A DNA stretch of 64,000 bases from Sphingomonadaceae bacterium (GTDB lineage Bacteria; Pseudomonadota; Alphaproteobacteria; Sphingomonadales; Sphingomonadaceae). Under the pieces are notes generated by a model, which had not been told where the DNA came from, made no database searches, and saw only the letters and a list, made by a program, of their open reading frames with translations. Numbering within the stretch: the first letter of the stretch is position 1; the number at the start of each line of letters is the position of its first letter. Below are positions 1-8,940 of this stretch, in pieces. The stretch spans positions 1-64,000 of the forward strand of contig CANGJB010000010.1 in NCBI GenBank assembly GCA_947453945.1, read 5' to 3'. A program made the position numbers and the translations under genes.

Positions 1-36
1 CTTCCGGGCATACGAGACCAAACAGGAGTACCTCGC

Positions 37-468
37 ATGGCAATGAGCGGCGGCAAAGACGATGGCTCGCCGATGATGGAAATGAACACGACGCCGTTGA
101 TCGACGTCATGCTCGTGCTCCTCATCATGTTCATCATCACCATCCCCGTAGCCACCCACTCGGTCAATATCGACTTGCCGCAGGCGACCCCGCCAACGGA
201 CAAGCCGAAGATCGACCCGGTGAAGAACAAGCTCGTCCTGACCACGCAGAACGTGATCCTCTGGAACGGCTCGCCGATCAACGAGGGCAATCTCGTCTCG
301 CTGCTCCAAGCGACCAAGGCGATGAACCCCGAGCCGGAACTTCAGTTCCAGCCCGAGGAATACGCTTCCTACGAGATCGCGAACCGCATGCTCAAGATCA
401 TCACCCAGGTGAAGGTCAGCAAGTTCGGCTTCGTGGGCAACGAGAACTTCGCGACGTTCAGCAAGTAA
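37..468 (+). CDS. exbD: ExbD/TolR-family biopolymer transport protein
   Basis: ORF with N-terminal 'MMEMNTTPLIDVMLVLLIMFIITIP' typical of ExbD; complete. Confidence 0.93.
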   Translation: MAMSGGKDDGSPMMEMNTTPLIDVMLVLLIMFIITIPVATHSVNIDLPQATPPTDKPKIDPVKNKLVLTTQNVILWNGSPINEGNLVSLLQATKAMNPEPELQFQPEEYASYEIANRMLKIITQVKVSKFGFVGNENFATFSK

Positions 469-497
469 CAGTCGCGGGCTTCCAGCCACACATGATC

Positions 498-526
498 AAG
501 GGGCGGAGCAATCCGCCCCTTTTTCT
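498..526 (+). terminator. Rho-independent terminator after exbD
   Basis: aggggcgga-gcaa-tccgcccct followed by TTTTTC. Confidence 0.8.
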
Positions 527-571
527 ATGGTCGGCGCGAGCTGCGGACTGTGTCCGCCTACTCTAGACGCG

Positions 572-3019
572 CTACCCAGGGCTCATTGCAGCTGCCGCCA
601 GGCTTTCCGCTTCCAGCAGAAGCTCGTCGTCCGCCATGCCGGCAGGCACGGATTCGCGCCCGATCATCACCATCAGCGGCACGGCCAGCGGTGTCACCCG
701 CTCCAGCTCGACATGAACGAGTTCTGCCGCCGCCCTGTCGAGAAGCGCGCCGAGCCGGCCGACATCGGTCATCCGCGCGCGGGCATCGGCCCAGGCCGCC
801 TCGATCAGCAGGTGACCGGGCTCATGCTTGCGCAACACGTCGTAGATGAGGTCGGTCGAGAAGGTCACCTGCCGCCCGCTCTTGCGCGCGCCCGGCTGCT
901 GCCGCTCAACGAGCCCTGAGATCACGGCCACCTCGCGGAAAGCCCTGCGCAAGAGGTGGGAATTCTGAACCCATTCGACGAATTCGTGGGTGAGGATATC
1001 GGGTGAGAGCAGCGCAGCCGGATCCTTGACCGGGCGAAGCCCCCAGACGCCGAGTGCATAGTCATTGGCGACAAAGCCCATCGGCCCCAGCCCCGCATCT
1101 TCCATGCGCCGGGTGATCAGCATGCCGAGCGACTGGTTCGCGTTCCACCCTTCGAACGTGTAGTAGACGGTGTAGGCGCGAGAGCCGTGCGGGAAGCTTT
1201 CCACCAGCAGTTCGCCGGGTGCAGGCAGGCGGCTGCGCCAATCCTGCACCTCAAGCCATTCGCGCACGTCATCGGGGAAGCGGCCCCAGCCGGCGCGGTC
1301 TGCCAGCATCGCCTGCACGCGCGTTGAAAGATGGGTGGTGAGCGGCATTCGCGCTCCGTTATAGCTCGGGATCTGGCCCGCAGACTTCGCCCCCCGCACG
1401 ATCAGTTCAAGATCGCGCACGCCTTCGACTTCAAGATCCATCCCGGCAAAGCGGAAGGTGTCGCCCGGGCTCAGGCTCGCGCCGAAGTTCTCCTCGACCT
1501 TGCCGAGTGATCGCCCATTGCGGAAGCGGACCTCCAGCATTTCGGAATCGACAATGATCCCGGCATTCATCCGGTGCCGCGCAGCCTGCTGGGGGTGCGT
1601 CAGCCGCCACGTGCCGTCCTTCAGGTGCACGATCCGCTGGAACCGGTCATAGGCGCGCAGAGAATAACCGCCGGTGGCAACGAACTGCAGAACCCGTTCC
1701 CACACGCCTTCATCAACCCAGGCGTAGGCCAACGACGAACGGACCTCAGATAGCAAAGCCCCTTCGGCGAACGGTCCCGCGCAAGCCATGGCCATGACAT
1801 GCTGGGCGAGCACATCGAGCCCGCCGGGCCGGAAGTCCTCGCCGTCGCGCTGCCCTTCGTTCACGGCATCGCGTGCGGCCATAGCCTCCAGAAACTCGAA
1901 ACGGTTGCCGGGGACGAGCAGCGCGCGGCTGGGCTGATCGAGCCGGTGATTGGCCCGCCCGATTCGCTGGAGCAGCCGCGAGGAGCCCTTGGGCGCCCCC
2001 ATCTGCACCACCATGTCGATATCGCCCCAATCCACGCCAAGATCGAGGCTGGCAGTGCAGACCAGCGCCCGCAGTTCACCGCGCGCCATCGCCCCTTCCA
2101 CCTTGCGCCGCGCCTCCTTCGAGAGCGAGCCGTGGTGGATGCCGATGGAGAGTTTGTCCTCGTTCGCATCCCACAAGAGCTGAAAGATATACTCCGCCAG
2201 AAAGCGCGTGTTGGTGAAGACCAGCGTGGTGCGATTACTGCGAATCGCTTCATAGAGCTGCGGCACGGACCAAGCGGCGGCGTGGCCTCCCCACGGCACG
2301 CGCTGGCCCTGATCCGGCAGGAGGATCTCGACCTCGGCCGGGGCGCCAGCCTCGCCTTCCACCAGCACCGTGCTGTCCAGATCGCCCCACGGCGCGAGCC
2401 ATGCGCGGAAAGCTTCGGGATCGGCCAGCGTGGCAGAGAGCGCGGCTCTCCGCAGCCCCGGCGCGAGCGCCTGCAGCCGGGTGAGTGCCAGCGCGAGCAG
2501 ATCGCCGCGCTTCGAGGTGGCGAAGGCATGGACCTCATCAATCACAACGCGCTGCAGCGTGCTGAACAGCTGCGCGCTTTCCGGATAGCTCAGCAACAGA
2601 GAAAGCGATTCGGGCGTGGTCAGCAGAACATGCGGCGGCCGCGTGCGCTGGCGGGCCTTCCGGTCCGATGGGGTATCGCCGCTGCGGGTCTCGACGGTGA
2701 TGGGCAGGCCCATGTCGCCGATGGGCGTGAGGAGGTTGCGCTGCACATCGTGCGCCAGCGCCTTGAGCGGCGAGACATACAGCGTATGCAGCCCTTCGGG
2801 CGCGGGTCCTCCGGCAAGCCGCGAAGGGGTGAACGCGGCCAGCGTGGGGAGGAACCCGGCCAGCGTCTTGCCCGCGCCGGTATCGGCAACGAGGAGGGCG
2901 TGGTGCCCCGCATCGTCGGCGCCGAGCATCTCGGTCTGGTGCCGCCGCACACGCCAGCCGCGCCCGGCGAACCAGGCTTCGATTTCCGGGGGGATCAGGC
3001 CGTTCGGCATGGTTGTCAC
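572..3019 (-). CDS. Ligase-associated DNA damage response DEXH-box helicase (Lhr-like)
   Basis: Walker A 'VADTGAGKTLAGFLP', 'DEVH' box, 'QRIGRANHR' motif VI, Lhr-like C-terminal domain. Confidence 0.9.
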   Translation of the reverse strand: MTTMPNGLIPPEIEAWFAGRGWRVRRHQTEMLGADDAGHHALLVADTGAGKTLAGFLPTLAAFTPSRLAGGPAPEGLHTLYVSPLKALAHDVQRNLLTPIGDMGLPITVETRSGDTPSDRKARQRTRPPHVLLTTPESLSLLLSYPESAQLFSTLQRVVIDEVHAFATSKRGDLLALALTRLQALAPGLRRAALSATLADPEAFRAWLAPWGDLDSTVLVEGEAGAPAEVEILLPDQGQRVPWGGHAAAWSVPQLYEAIRSNRTTLVFTNTRFLAEYIFQLLWDANEDKLSIGIHHGSLSKEARRKVEGAMARGELRALVCTASLDLGVDWGDIDMVVQMGAPKGSSRLLQRIGRANHRLDQPSRALLVPGNRFEFLEAMAARDAVNEGQRDGEDFRPGGLDVLAQHVMAMACAGPFAEGALLSEVRSSLAYAWVDEGVWERVLQFVATGGYSLRAYDRFQRIVHLKDGTWRLTHPQQAARHRMNAGIIVDSEMLEVRFRNGRSLGKVEENFGASLSPGDTFRFAGMDLEVEGVRDLELIVRGAKSAGQIPSYNGARMPLTTHLSTRVQAMLADRAGWGRFPDDVREWLEVQDWRSRLPAPGELLVESFPHGSRAYTVYYTFEGWNANQSLGMLITRRMEDAGLGPMGFVANDYALGVWGLRPVKDPAALLSPDILTHEFVEWVQNSHLLRRAFREVAVISGLVERQQPGARKSGRQVTFSTDLIYDVLRKHEPGHLLIEAAWADARARMTDVGRLGALLDRAAAELVHVELERVTPLAVPLMVMIGRESVPAGMADDELLLEAESLAAAAMSPG

Positions 3020-3029
3020 GCGCCAGACA

Positions 3030-4415
3030 CTAGCGCCTTATGCCCGAAGTCGCCAATTGCCCGTCGAGCGCCGCCAGCAGCCGCGCTAGTCCTGCTTCGC
3101 TTGTGCTCTCAGCGCGGGCGGTGAGCATCGCTTCGGTGTTGGAAGCGCGCAGCAGCCACCAGCCATCGGGCGTGGTCACGCGCATGCCGTCGATGGCCAC
3201 CACGTCCGCGCTGTCCGCGCTGAGCCGCGCCCGGACTTCTTCGATGACGCCGAACTTGCGCGCCTCATCCACCGGGAAGCGCAGCTCGGGGGTGTTGATG
3301 CGTTTGGGCAGCCCGTCATGCAGCTGCGTCACCGATTGCGCGAGGCGGACCGTGACCGCGATGAGCCGGACAGCGGCGTAGAGCGCATCGTCGAACCCGT
3401 AGTAATCATCCGCAAGGAACACGTGCCCTGTCATCTCGCCGCCGAGCAGCGCACCTGTTTCCTCCATTTTGAATTTTATGTGGCTGTGCCCGGTTTTCCA
3501 CATAACCGGCATGCCGCCCAGCGCGCTGATCCGCTCGAACAAGGCCGCGCTTGCCTTGATATCCGCGATAACCTGCGCTCCCGGCCGCCTTTTCAGCACG
3601 TCTTCGGCGAAGAGCATGAGGAGCTGATCCCCCGCGAGCGCGCGGCCCTCGCTGTCCACCACGCCAAGCCGGTCCCCGTCTCCATCGAAAGCCAGTCCGA
3701 AGTCGAACCGTCCCCGCGCGACGGCCTGGCGCAGATCGGCAAGGTTTGCATCGACGGAGGGATCGGGATGATGGCCAGGAAAGTTTCCATCGACACGCGT
3801 GTGCAGCAGGACATGACGGCCGGGGAGCCGCGCCGTCAGGCGTTCCACCACGGGGCCGGCAGCGCCGTTGCCGGTATCCCAGCCGATGGCGAGGCGCTCC
3901 AGCGCCCCTGGCGCGATACCCTCCAGCCCGGCGAGCAGCCGACCGACGTACGCATCCATGATATCGAAGGGCTCGGCCGCCCCGTTTCCCTGCACCCAAG
4001 CACCTTGGGCGGCGAGGTGGCCGAGATCGAGTATATCTGGACCGAAGAACGGACCCCCGCGAAATACCATCTTGAAGCCATTCTGATCGGGGGGGTTGTG
4101 GCTGCCGGTTATCTGAATGCCATCCTGCACCTGTGGCAGTGAGGCGGTAGCGTAGTAGAGCATCGGTGTGGGGCCGAGACCGATGCGGATCACGTCCACG
4201 CCGCTTGCACAGAGCCCCGCGACCAGCGCTTCCTCCAGCATCGGTGAGCTGAGCCGCCCATCATAGCCAACCGCAACACAGCGGCGGCCATCGCGAACGA
4301 CCCGTGTGGCAAAGCTGCGGCCCAGCGCAAAAGCATCATCAGCGCCGAGCGTTTTGCCCACGGTTCCGCGGATATCGTATTCGCGCAGCAGGTTAGGGTG
4401 GAATAGGTGGCTCAT
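3030..4415 (-). CDS. pgmG: Phosphomannomutase/phosphoglucomutase
   Basis: 'LREYDIRGTVGKTL', phosphoserine loop 'TGSHNPPDQNGFK', 'FDGDGDRLGVVD' Mg loop, 'GGEMTGH' sugar loop. Confidence 0.9.
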   Translation of the reverse strand: MSHLFHPNLLREYDIRGTVGKTLGADDAFALGRSFATRVVRDGRRCVAVGYDGRLSSPMLEEALVAGLCASGVDVIRIGLGPTPMLYYATASLPQVQDGIQITGSHNPPDQNGFKMVFRGGPFFGPDILDLGHLAAQGAWVQGNGAAEPFDIMDAYVGRLLAGLEGIAPGALERLAIGWDTGNGAAGPVVERLTARLPGRHVLLHTRVDGNFPGHHPDPSVDANLADLRQAVARGRFDFGLAFDGDGDRLGVVDSEGRALAGDQLLMLFAEDVLKRRPGAQVIADIKASAALFERISALGGMPVMWKTGHSHIKFKMEETGALLGGEMTGHVFLADDYYGFDDALYAAVRLIAVTVRLAQSVTQLHDGLPKRINTPELRFPVDEARKFGVIEEVRARLSADSADVVAIDGMRVTTPDGWWLLRASNTEAMLTARAESTSEAGLARLLAALDGQLATSGIRR

Positions 4416-4464
4416 GCGCCTGCCTTAGGCGTGCGCCACGGGAGCCTCGTTTTAGACCCGTCCA

Positions 4465-4761
4465 TCAGCTCCGGGCATCTGGCCCGCGCGCTGAAATCCG
4501 CGCCAAGAGCAAGTCGCGCGCGGCATTTGCCTCGTGCACCGCATCGGCCGTGCCGCCGCGATCTGGGTGGACTTTCATGAGCAGCCGGCGATGCGCATCG
4601 ATGATCTCGTCATACCCGGCCTGAGCGCTCAGGCCGAGGAGGTTGCGGGCCCGCTTCTCTGCAGCTGCGCGTGCATTCGTGCCCCACAGTTCCCACGGCC
4701 AGCGCCCGGCCATCATCTTGACTGCGATGCAGGCCAGCGCCGCAAGGATGAGGAACTTCAC
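4465..4761 (-). CDS. Small membrane-anchored J-domain (DnaJ-like) protein
   Basis: N-terminal hydrophobic segment followed by J-domain with 'HPDRGG' motif. Confidence 0.8.
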   Translation of the reverse strand: MKFLILAALACIAVKMMAGRWPWELWGTNARAAAEKRARNLLGLSAQAGYDEIIDAHRRLLMKVHPDRGGTADAVHEANAARDLLLARISARGPDARS

Positions 4762-5570
4762 TGCGCGGCTTCCAGCGCAAGTTGCCCGCGTGCCGGGATA
4801 TTCAGCGCCAGCCCGGCCACCAGCGTGCGCAGTTCCTGCCGCGCGACGAGGTGGCTGGTGCCAAGCTCGCCCAGTTGCCCCTTGTCGAGCAGGGTCAGGC
4901 CGCTGGGGAACAGTTCGCGGTAGATCACGCGTTCGGACAGGCCGCTGGCGATGCGGAAGCCGACGCGCTTGGAAAGCTCTGCCAGTGCCTGATCTATGCG
5001 CTTCTGGTTGCGCGCTTCGGTATAGCCGGTGCGGTTGCGCACCACGATCCAGTCCATGTCGCGGCGCTGATCCTTGATCGTGGCCATCGCGCGCTTCTTG
5101 CGGGCTTCCCAGATCAGCTCGGCATAGAACGAAAGGCGGCGCACCTTGAAGGTCTCGGCGTCCACTTGGCCGATGAGATCGAAATCGACGAAGCTGTCGT
5201 TCAGCGGGGTAACCAGCGTGTCGGCCTGCGTTGCCACATGACGGGCCAGCGGATCGTCGCGGCCGGGGGTGTCGAACACGAGGAAATCGTGGCTTTCGCC
5301 AAGCTTGGCAGCAATCGCGTCAAGCTCTTCGGCGCTGGTGCCTTCATAGACGGTAAAAGTTGCGCTGGGCAGGGCGATGTCGCGGCGGCGCTGCGTTTCG
5401 GCGCGGTTTTCGAAGTAGCGGTGCATCGTGCGCTGCCGGCTATCGAGATCGATCGCGGCGACCCGCGCGCCCTGATAGGCCAGCGCGATGGCGACATGGA
5501 CCGCGGTGGTCGACTTGCCAGTGCCGCCCTTTTCGTTGGCGAACACGATGCGATGGGGAGCAGCGGGCAA
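4758..5570 (-). CDS. mipZ: ParA-family division-plane positioning ATPase MipZ
   Basis: 'HRIVFANEKGGTGKSTTAVHVAIALAYQG', 'DTPGRDDPLAR'; probable TTG start at 5570 preceded by AAGGA; ORF track runs open to 5771. Confidence 0.85.
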   Translation of the reverse strand: MPAAPHRIVFANEKGGTGKSTTAVHVAIALAYQGARVAAIDLDSRQRTMHRYFENRAETQRRRDIALPSATFTVYEGTSAEELDAIAAKLGESHDFLVFDTPGRDDPLARHVATQADTLVTPLNDSFVDFDLIGQVDAETFKVRRLSFYAELIWEARKKRAMATIKDQRRDMDWIVVRNRTGYTEARNQKRIDQALAELSKRVGFRIASGLSERVIYRELFPSGLTLLDKGQLGELGTSHLVARQELRTLVAGLALNIPARGQLALEAAQ

Positions 5571-5673
5571 GCGATCATCCTTTCTGGGAGTAGCGGGCCC
5601 CCTTGCCGCCGGGCAGGGCGCAAGGCTAGAGGGCGCGTTCCCCATATTGGGGATTACTGGAGAGCCGAGGCGC

Positions 5674-6555
5674 GTGCAAATCCTGACTGCCCTGGAACCG
5701 CTGCGCGCTGCGCTTGCTGCGCTGAAATCGGGGGACAATTCCAGTCGGCCCAAGCTGGCGCTCGTCCCCACGATGGGGGCGCTCCATCAGGGCCATCTCA
5801 CGCTGGTGCGTGAGGCGAAGCAACGCGCGGCCCATGTCGTGGTCTCGATTTTCGTCAATCCGCGCCAGTTTGCCCCGCATGAAGACCTCGCCACTTACCC
5901 GCGCCAGCTTGAGGCCGATGCCGCGCTGCTCGCGGCAGAGGGCGTGGACGTGCTGTGGGCGCCGACGGTCGAAGCGGTTTATCCGCCGGGCTATGCCACA
6001 ACGGTGCAGGTGAGCGGGCTTGACGCGGCGCTGTGCGGCGCGGCGCGGCCGGGGCACTTCGATGGCGTGGCGACGGTGGTGGCCAAGCTGTTCAACCAGG
6101 TCCAGCCCGATATCGCGCTGTTTGGCGAGAAGGACTGGCAGCAGCTCGCGATCATCCGCCGCATGGCGCGCGATCTGGATCTGGCGCACCCCCACGCGGA
6201 CCGGGTGCTCGGCGTGCCGACCGTGCGCGAGGCGGACGGGCTCGCGATGAGCAGCCGCAACAAGTATCTGACGGCCGATGAACGTGCGGCAGCCCCGGCG
6301 ATGAACCGCGCGATGCGCGAGGCTGCGGCCAGCATCGCAGCGGGCGAACCCGTGGCGCAAACGCTTGCTGCGCTGAAGGGTGCAGTGCTGGCTGCCGGTT
6401 TTCGCAGCATCGACTATGCCGATCTGCGCGATGCGGACACGCTGGAGGACCTTCATTCTTACGATGGCCGCCACGCGCGGTTGCTGGTGGCCGCCCATAT
6501 CGGGAAAGCGCGCCTGATTGATAATGTGGCGGTGCTGCGCGGCGAGACCTGCTAG
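5674..6555 (+). CDS. panC: Pantoate--beta-alanine ligase
   Basis: 'LVPTMGALHQGHLTLVREAK', 'FVNPRQFAPHEDLATYPR'; in-frame GTG start at 5674. Confidence 0.93.
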   Translation: MQILTALEPLRAALAALKSGDNSSRPKLALVPTMGALHQGHLTLVREAKQRAAHVVVSIFVNPRQFAPHEDLATYPRQLEADAALLAAEGVDVLWAPTVEAVYPPGYATTVQVSGLDAALCGAARPGHFDGVATVVAKLFNQVQPDIALFGEKDWQQLAIIRRMARDLDLAHPHADRVLGVPTVREADGLAMSSRNKYLTADERAAAPAMNRAMREAAASIAAGEPVAQTLAALKGAVLAAGFRSIDYADLRDADTLEDLHSYDGRHARLLVAAHIGKARLIDNVAVLRGETC

Positions 6556-6565
6556 GCGTGCCGGC

Positions 6566-6904
6566 ATGAGCAGCATTCACAAGCTATCCGGCAGCGTCGA
6601 GGTCGACGGCCTCCCCTACGAATGGGAATTGCGCAGCGAGCCGCAGTGGAGCGAATCGCAATCGCGCAACGGCTCGCAGGGCTGGAAAGGCATGACTGTC
6701 GCCTTGCTGCGCCAGCACACCCAGCGCGAAGCCGTGCTGGAGTTTCCCCCGCCGAAGCGCCTGCTCAAGGGCTTGCAGCGCGGCCGGCTGCAGATTAGCG
6801 ATGCAATTGTCGCGCGCGGGATTCGGGCGGCGCTGGAAGCCGGGTGGGAGCCTGAATCTCGCGGCAAGCCCATGGTTTTCATGGTCGATGCGGATGGCAA
6901 CTAG
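6566..6904 (+). CDS. Conserved hypothetical protein
   Basis: ORF with ATG at 6566 and typical coding composition; no recognised domain. Confidence 0.6.
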   Translation: MSSIHKLSGSVEVDGLPYEWELRSEPQWSESQSRNGSQGWKGMTVALLRQHTQREAVLEFPPPKRLLKGLQRGRLQISDAIVARGIRAALEAGWEPESRGKPMVFMVDADGN

Positions 6905-6918
6905 GGCCTGAACCTTCT

Positions 6919-7170
6919 ATGCAGCCCGCCATGCAAGACCGTCAGGATCACTTCGCCTATTGTGTGCAGCTGTTTGGCGGCACCACTGCCTTTGCGCGGC
7001 GTCTCAGGATCGATGAGCGCGCAATCCGGCGTTTCATCAATGGCGAGCGGCCGATCAGCGACGGCCTGCTGCGCGATACCGCAAAGGCCTTGAGCGAACT
7101 CAGCGCCGAAGCGATCGCCGCCGCAGACCGGATCGGCGCCATGGCGCCGGCCGGGCCCGGCGATTCGTGA
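6919..7170 (+). CDS. Small hypothetical protein, possible HTH (Cro/C1-like)
   Basis: 'FGGTTAFARRLRIDERAIRRFINGERPISDGLL' resembles an HTH. Confidence 0.5.
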   Translation: MQPAMQDRQDHFAYCVQLFGGTTAFARRLRIDERAIRRFINGERPISDGLLRDTAKALSELSAEAIAAADRIGAMAPAGPGDS

Positions 7171-7174
7171 AAGC

Positions 7175-7390
7175 TCAGAGGCTGGCGGAGCCTTTGGCAC
7201 CGCACCGCTTCATTTCCGCATAAGCCGTTTCCCGCGCCTCTGCCGGCAGCGACAGAAGATGCCGGCTCGCTTCCTGAAAGGTGAGGAAAGCGCGGCCATC
7301 GACCACGATGGGAACCGTGCGGCCGTTGTAGATCCTGCGGAGCAGCCGCCGCTCCGCCCGGCCCAGCGCTTGATCGGAAGTTTCGGTGAT
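7175..7390 (-). CDS. Small hypothetical protein, not in supplied ORF track; putative ATC start
   Basis: Open frame ITETSDQALGRAERRLLRRIYNGRTVPIVVDGRAFLTFQEASRHLLSLPAEARETAYAEMKRCGAKGSASL*, preceded by AGGAG with 6-nt spacing; no ATG upstream in frame. Confidence 0.45.
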   Translation of the reverse strand: MTETSDQALGRAERRLLRRIYNGRTVPIVVDGRAFLTFQEASRHLLSLPAEARETAYAEMKRCGAKGSASL

Positions 7391-7462
7391 GGCGCTCTCC
7401 TGTCGCTGGCTTGCGCTACCATCGCTGCATCCCGCGCGCGACAGCTTGTTTCGTGGCGGGCC

Positions 7463-8086
7463 TCAGAACAGTCCGGGCTGTGCCGCCGGCGGCACAGCCC
7501 CTGCAACCTCGCGTATCAGATCATCCTCTAGCGGCACCTGCAAGGCCGCCGCACCTGTGCCGTCGGCGCATAGCCAGCGGTCGAACGCTTCGCCCGCGCG
7601 CAGGATCACCGGCATGGCCTTGGGGTGGACACGGCCCACCACCGCGTTCGCCTCGCACGTGAGGAAGGCAAAGCGCGGCCCTTGCTCCGTGGGGCGCCAC
7701 AGGCCTGCAAAGGCGAACAGCGGGTCGCCTGGCAGATCGAACCAGTGCTTGCGCTTGCGGCCCGTGTGCGGATCGGGGGTGGCGGACCATTCCGAAAAGG
7801 CCGTGACGGGGACGAGACAGCGGCGCGCCGGATCGGCCAACGCGCTGCGCCACATCGGCGAGGCAAGGTTGCGCACGTTGGTGATCGGGCGTTTCACATC
7901 GCCGAACGGGGGCCAGCCCCAGCGCATCATTTCGAGGCTGCGCCCGGTGTTGTGGGCCACCACGACCGGGGCGGTCTGATCGGGGTGGATTTCGCCGAGC
8001 GCGGGCAGGTTGCGTCCGCCCGCATCCGCGCGGAAAAGCTGCGCGATTGCTTGCGCGCCCGTGGTCATGCGATAAAGGTTGCACAT
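7463..8086 (-). CDS. SRAP (HMCES/YedK-like) abasic-site processing protein
   Basis: Starts MCNLYRM with catalytic Cys2; 'RCLVPVTAFSEW', 'HPKAMPVIL' motifs; start chosen at 8086. Confidence 0.9.
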   Translation of the reverse strand: MCNLYRMTTGAQAIAQLFRADAGGRNLPALGEIHPDQTAPVVVAHNTGRSLEMMRWGWPPFGDVKRPITNVRNLASPMWRSALADPARRCLVPVTAFSEWSATPDPHTGRKRKHWFDLPGDPLFAFAGLWRPTEQGPRFAFLTCEANAVVGRVHPKAMPVILRAGEAFDRWLCADGTGAAALQVPLEDDLIREVAGAVPPAAQPGLF

Positions 8087-8116
8087 AACGCGCTGAACAT
8101 AGCGGGAGAGAACGCG

Positions 8117-8884
8117 ATGGCCACCCAGATCCGCCCCAACATCAATTGCAGCGATGCCGAATGGCAGGCGCGGCAGGAACTGGCGGCCTGCTACCGCATC
8201 TTCGATCTGATGGGCTGGTCCGAATCGGTCTACAACCATATCTCGCTGCGCGTGCCGGACGAGGAAGGCGCCTTCCTGATCAACCCGTTCGGGCTGCTCT
8301 ATTCCGAAGTCACCGCCAGCAACCTCGTGAAGATCGACATCGACGGCAACAAGCTCGATGACAATCCGCACCCGGTCAACCTCGCAGGGTTTACCCAGCA
8401 TGGCTATTTCCACCGCCACCTCGATTGGGCCCACGCCATCTGCCACGTGCACACCACGGCATCGATGGCGGTGTGCAGCCTTGAAGAAGGGCTGATGCCG
8501 ATCAACTTCTACGCCTGCAATTTCATGGGCCGGCTCGCCTACCATGATTTCGAAGGCATCACCGTCCGCGCCGAAGAAGGGGAGCGCCTGCTGGCGAACC
8601 TTGCGGACAAGAACATCCTCATGCTGCGCAACCATGGCCCGGTGGTCATGGCGAAAAGCCTGCAGGCGATGTTCGTGCAGATGTGGGCGCTGCAGCGCGC
8701 CTGCGAGATCCAGATGGCGACGCTCTCGATGGGCCGGCCGCCGGTGATGATTTCGCAGGACGTGATCAACATCCACCAGCGCGATCTCAGCCTGGCGAAC
8801 CCGCCGGGCGGCGGGCCGGGCGTAGGCGATTTCAACGCCTGGACGCGGCGGATCGACCAGATCGACCGCTCCTGGCGGGATTGA
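8117..8884 (+). CDS. Class II aldolase/adducin family protein
   Basis: 'HVHTTASMAVCSLEEGL', 'LRNHGPVV' motifs; start MATQIRPN at 8117. Confidence 0.9.
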   Translation: MATQIRPNINCSDAEWQARQELAACYRIFDLMGWSESVYNHISLRVPDEEGAFLINPFGLLYSEVTASNLVKIDIDGNKLDDNPHPVNLAGFTQHGYFHRHLDWAHAICHVHTTASMAVCSLEEGLMPINFYACNFMGRLAYHDFEGITVRAEEGERLLANLADKNILMLRNHGPVVMAKSLQAMFVQMWALQRACEIQMATLSMGRPPVMISQDVINIHQRDLSLANPPGGGPGVGDFNAWTRRIDQIDRSWRD

Positions 8885-8940
8885 GCGGCTTGCCCCGGAG
8901 CTTTGCCATTGGCGTGATCGCGCTCTAAGCCTGTCACGCC

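Noticed and set aside
1799-3124. 441-aa plus-strand ORF opposite the DEXH helicase
   Set aside because: Antisense shadow, no domain signatures.
7210-7506. 98-aa minus-strand ORF after SRAP gene
   Set aside because: Arg/Ser-rich wrong-frame translation; the neighbouring frame 7175-7390 reads as a much more protein-like sequence.
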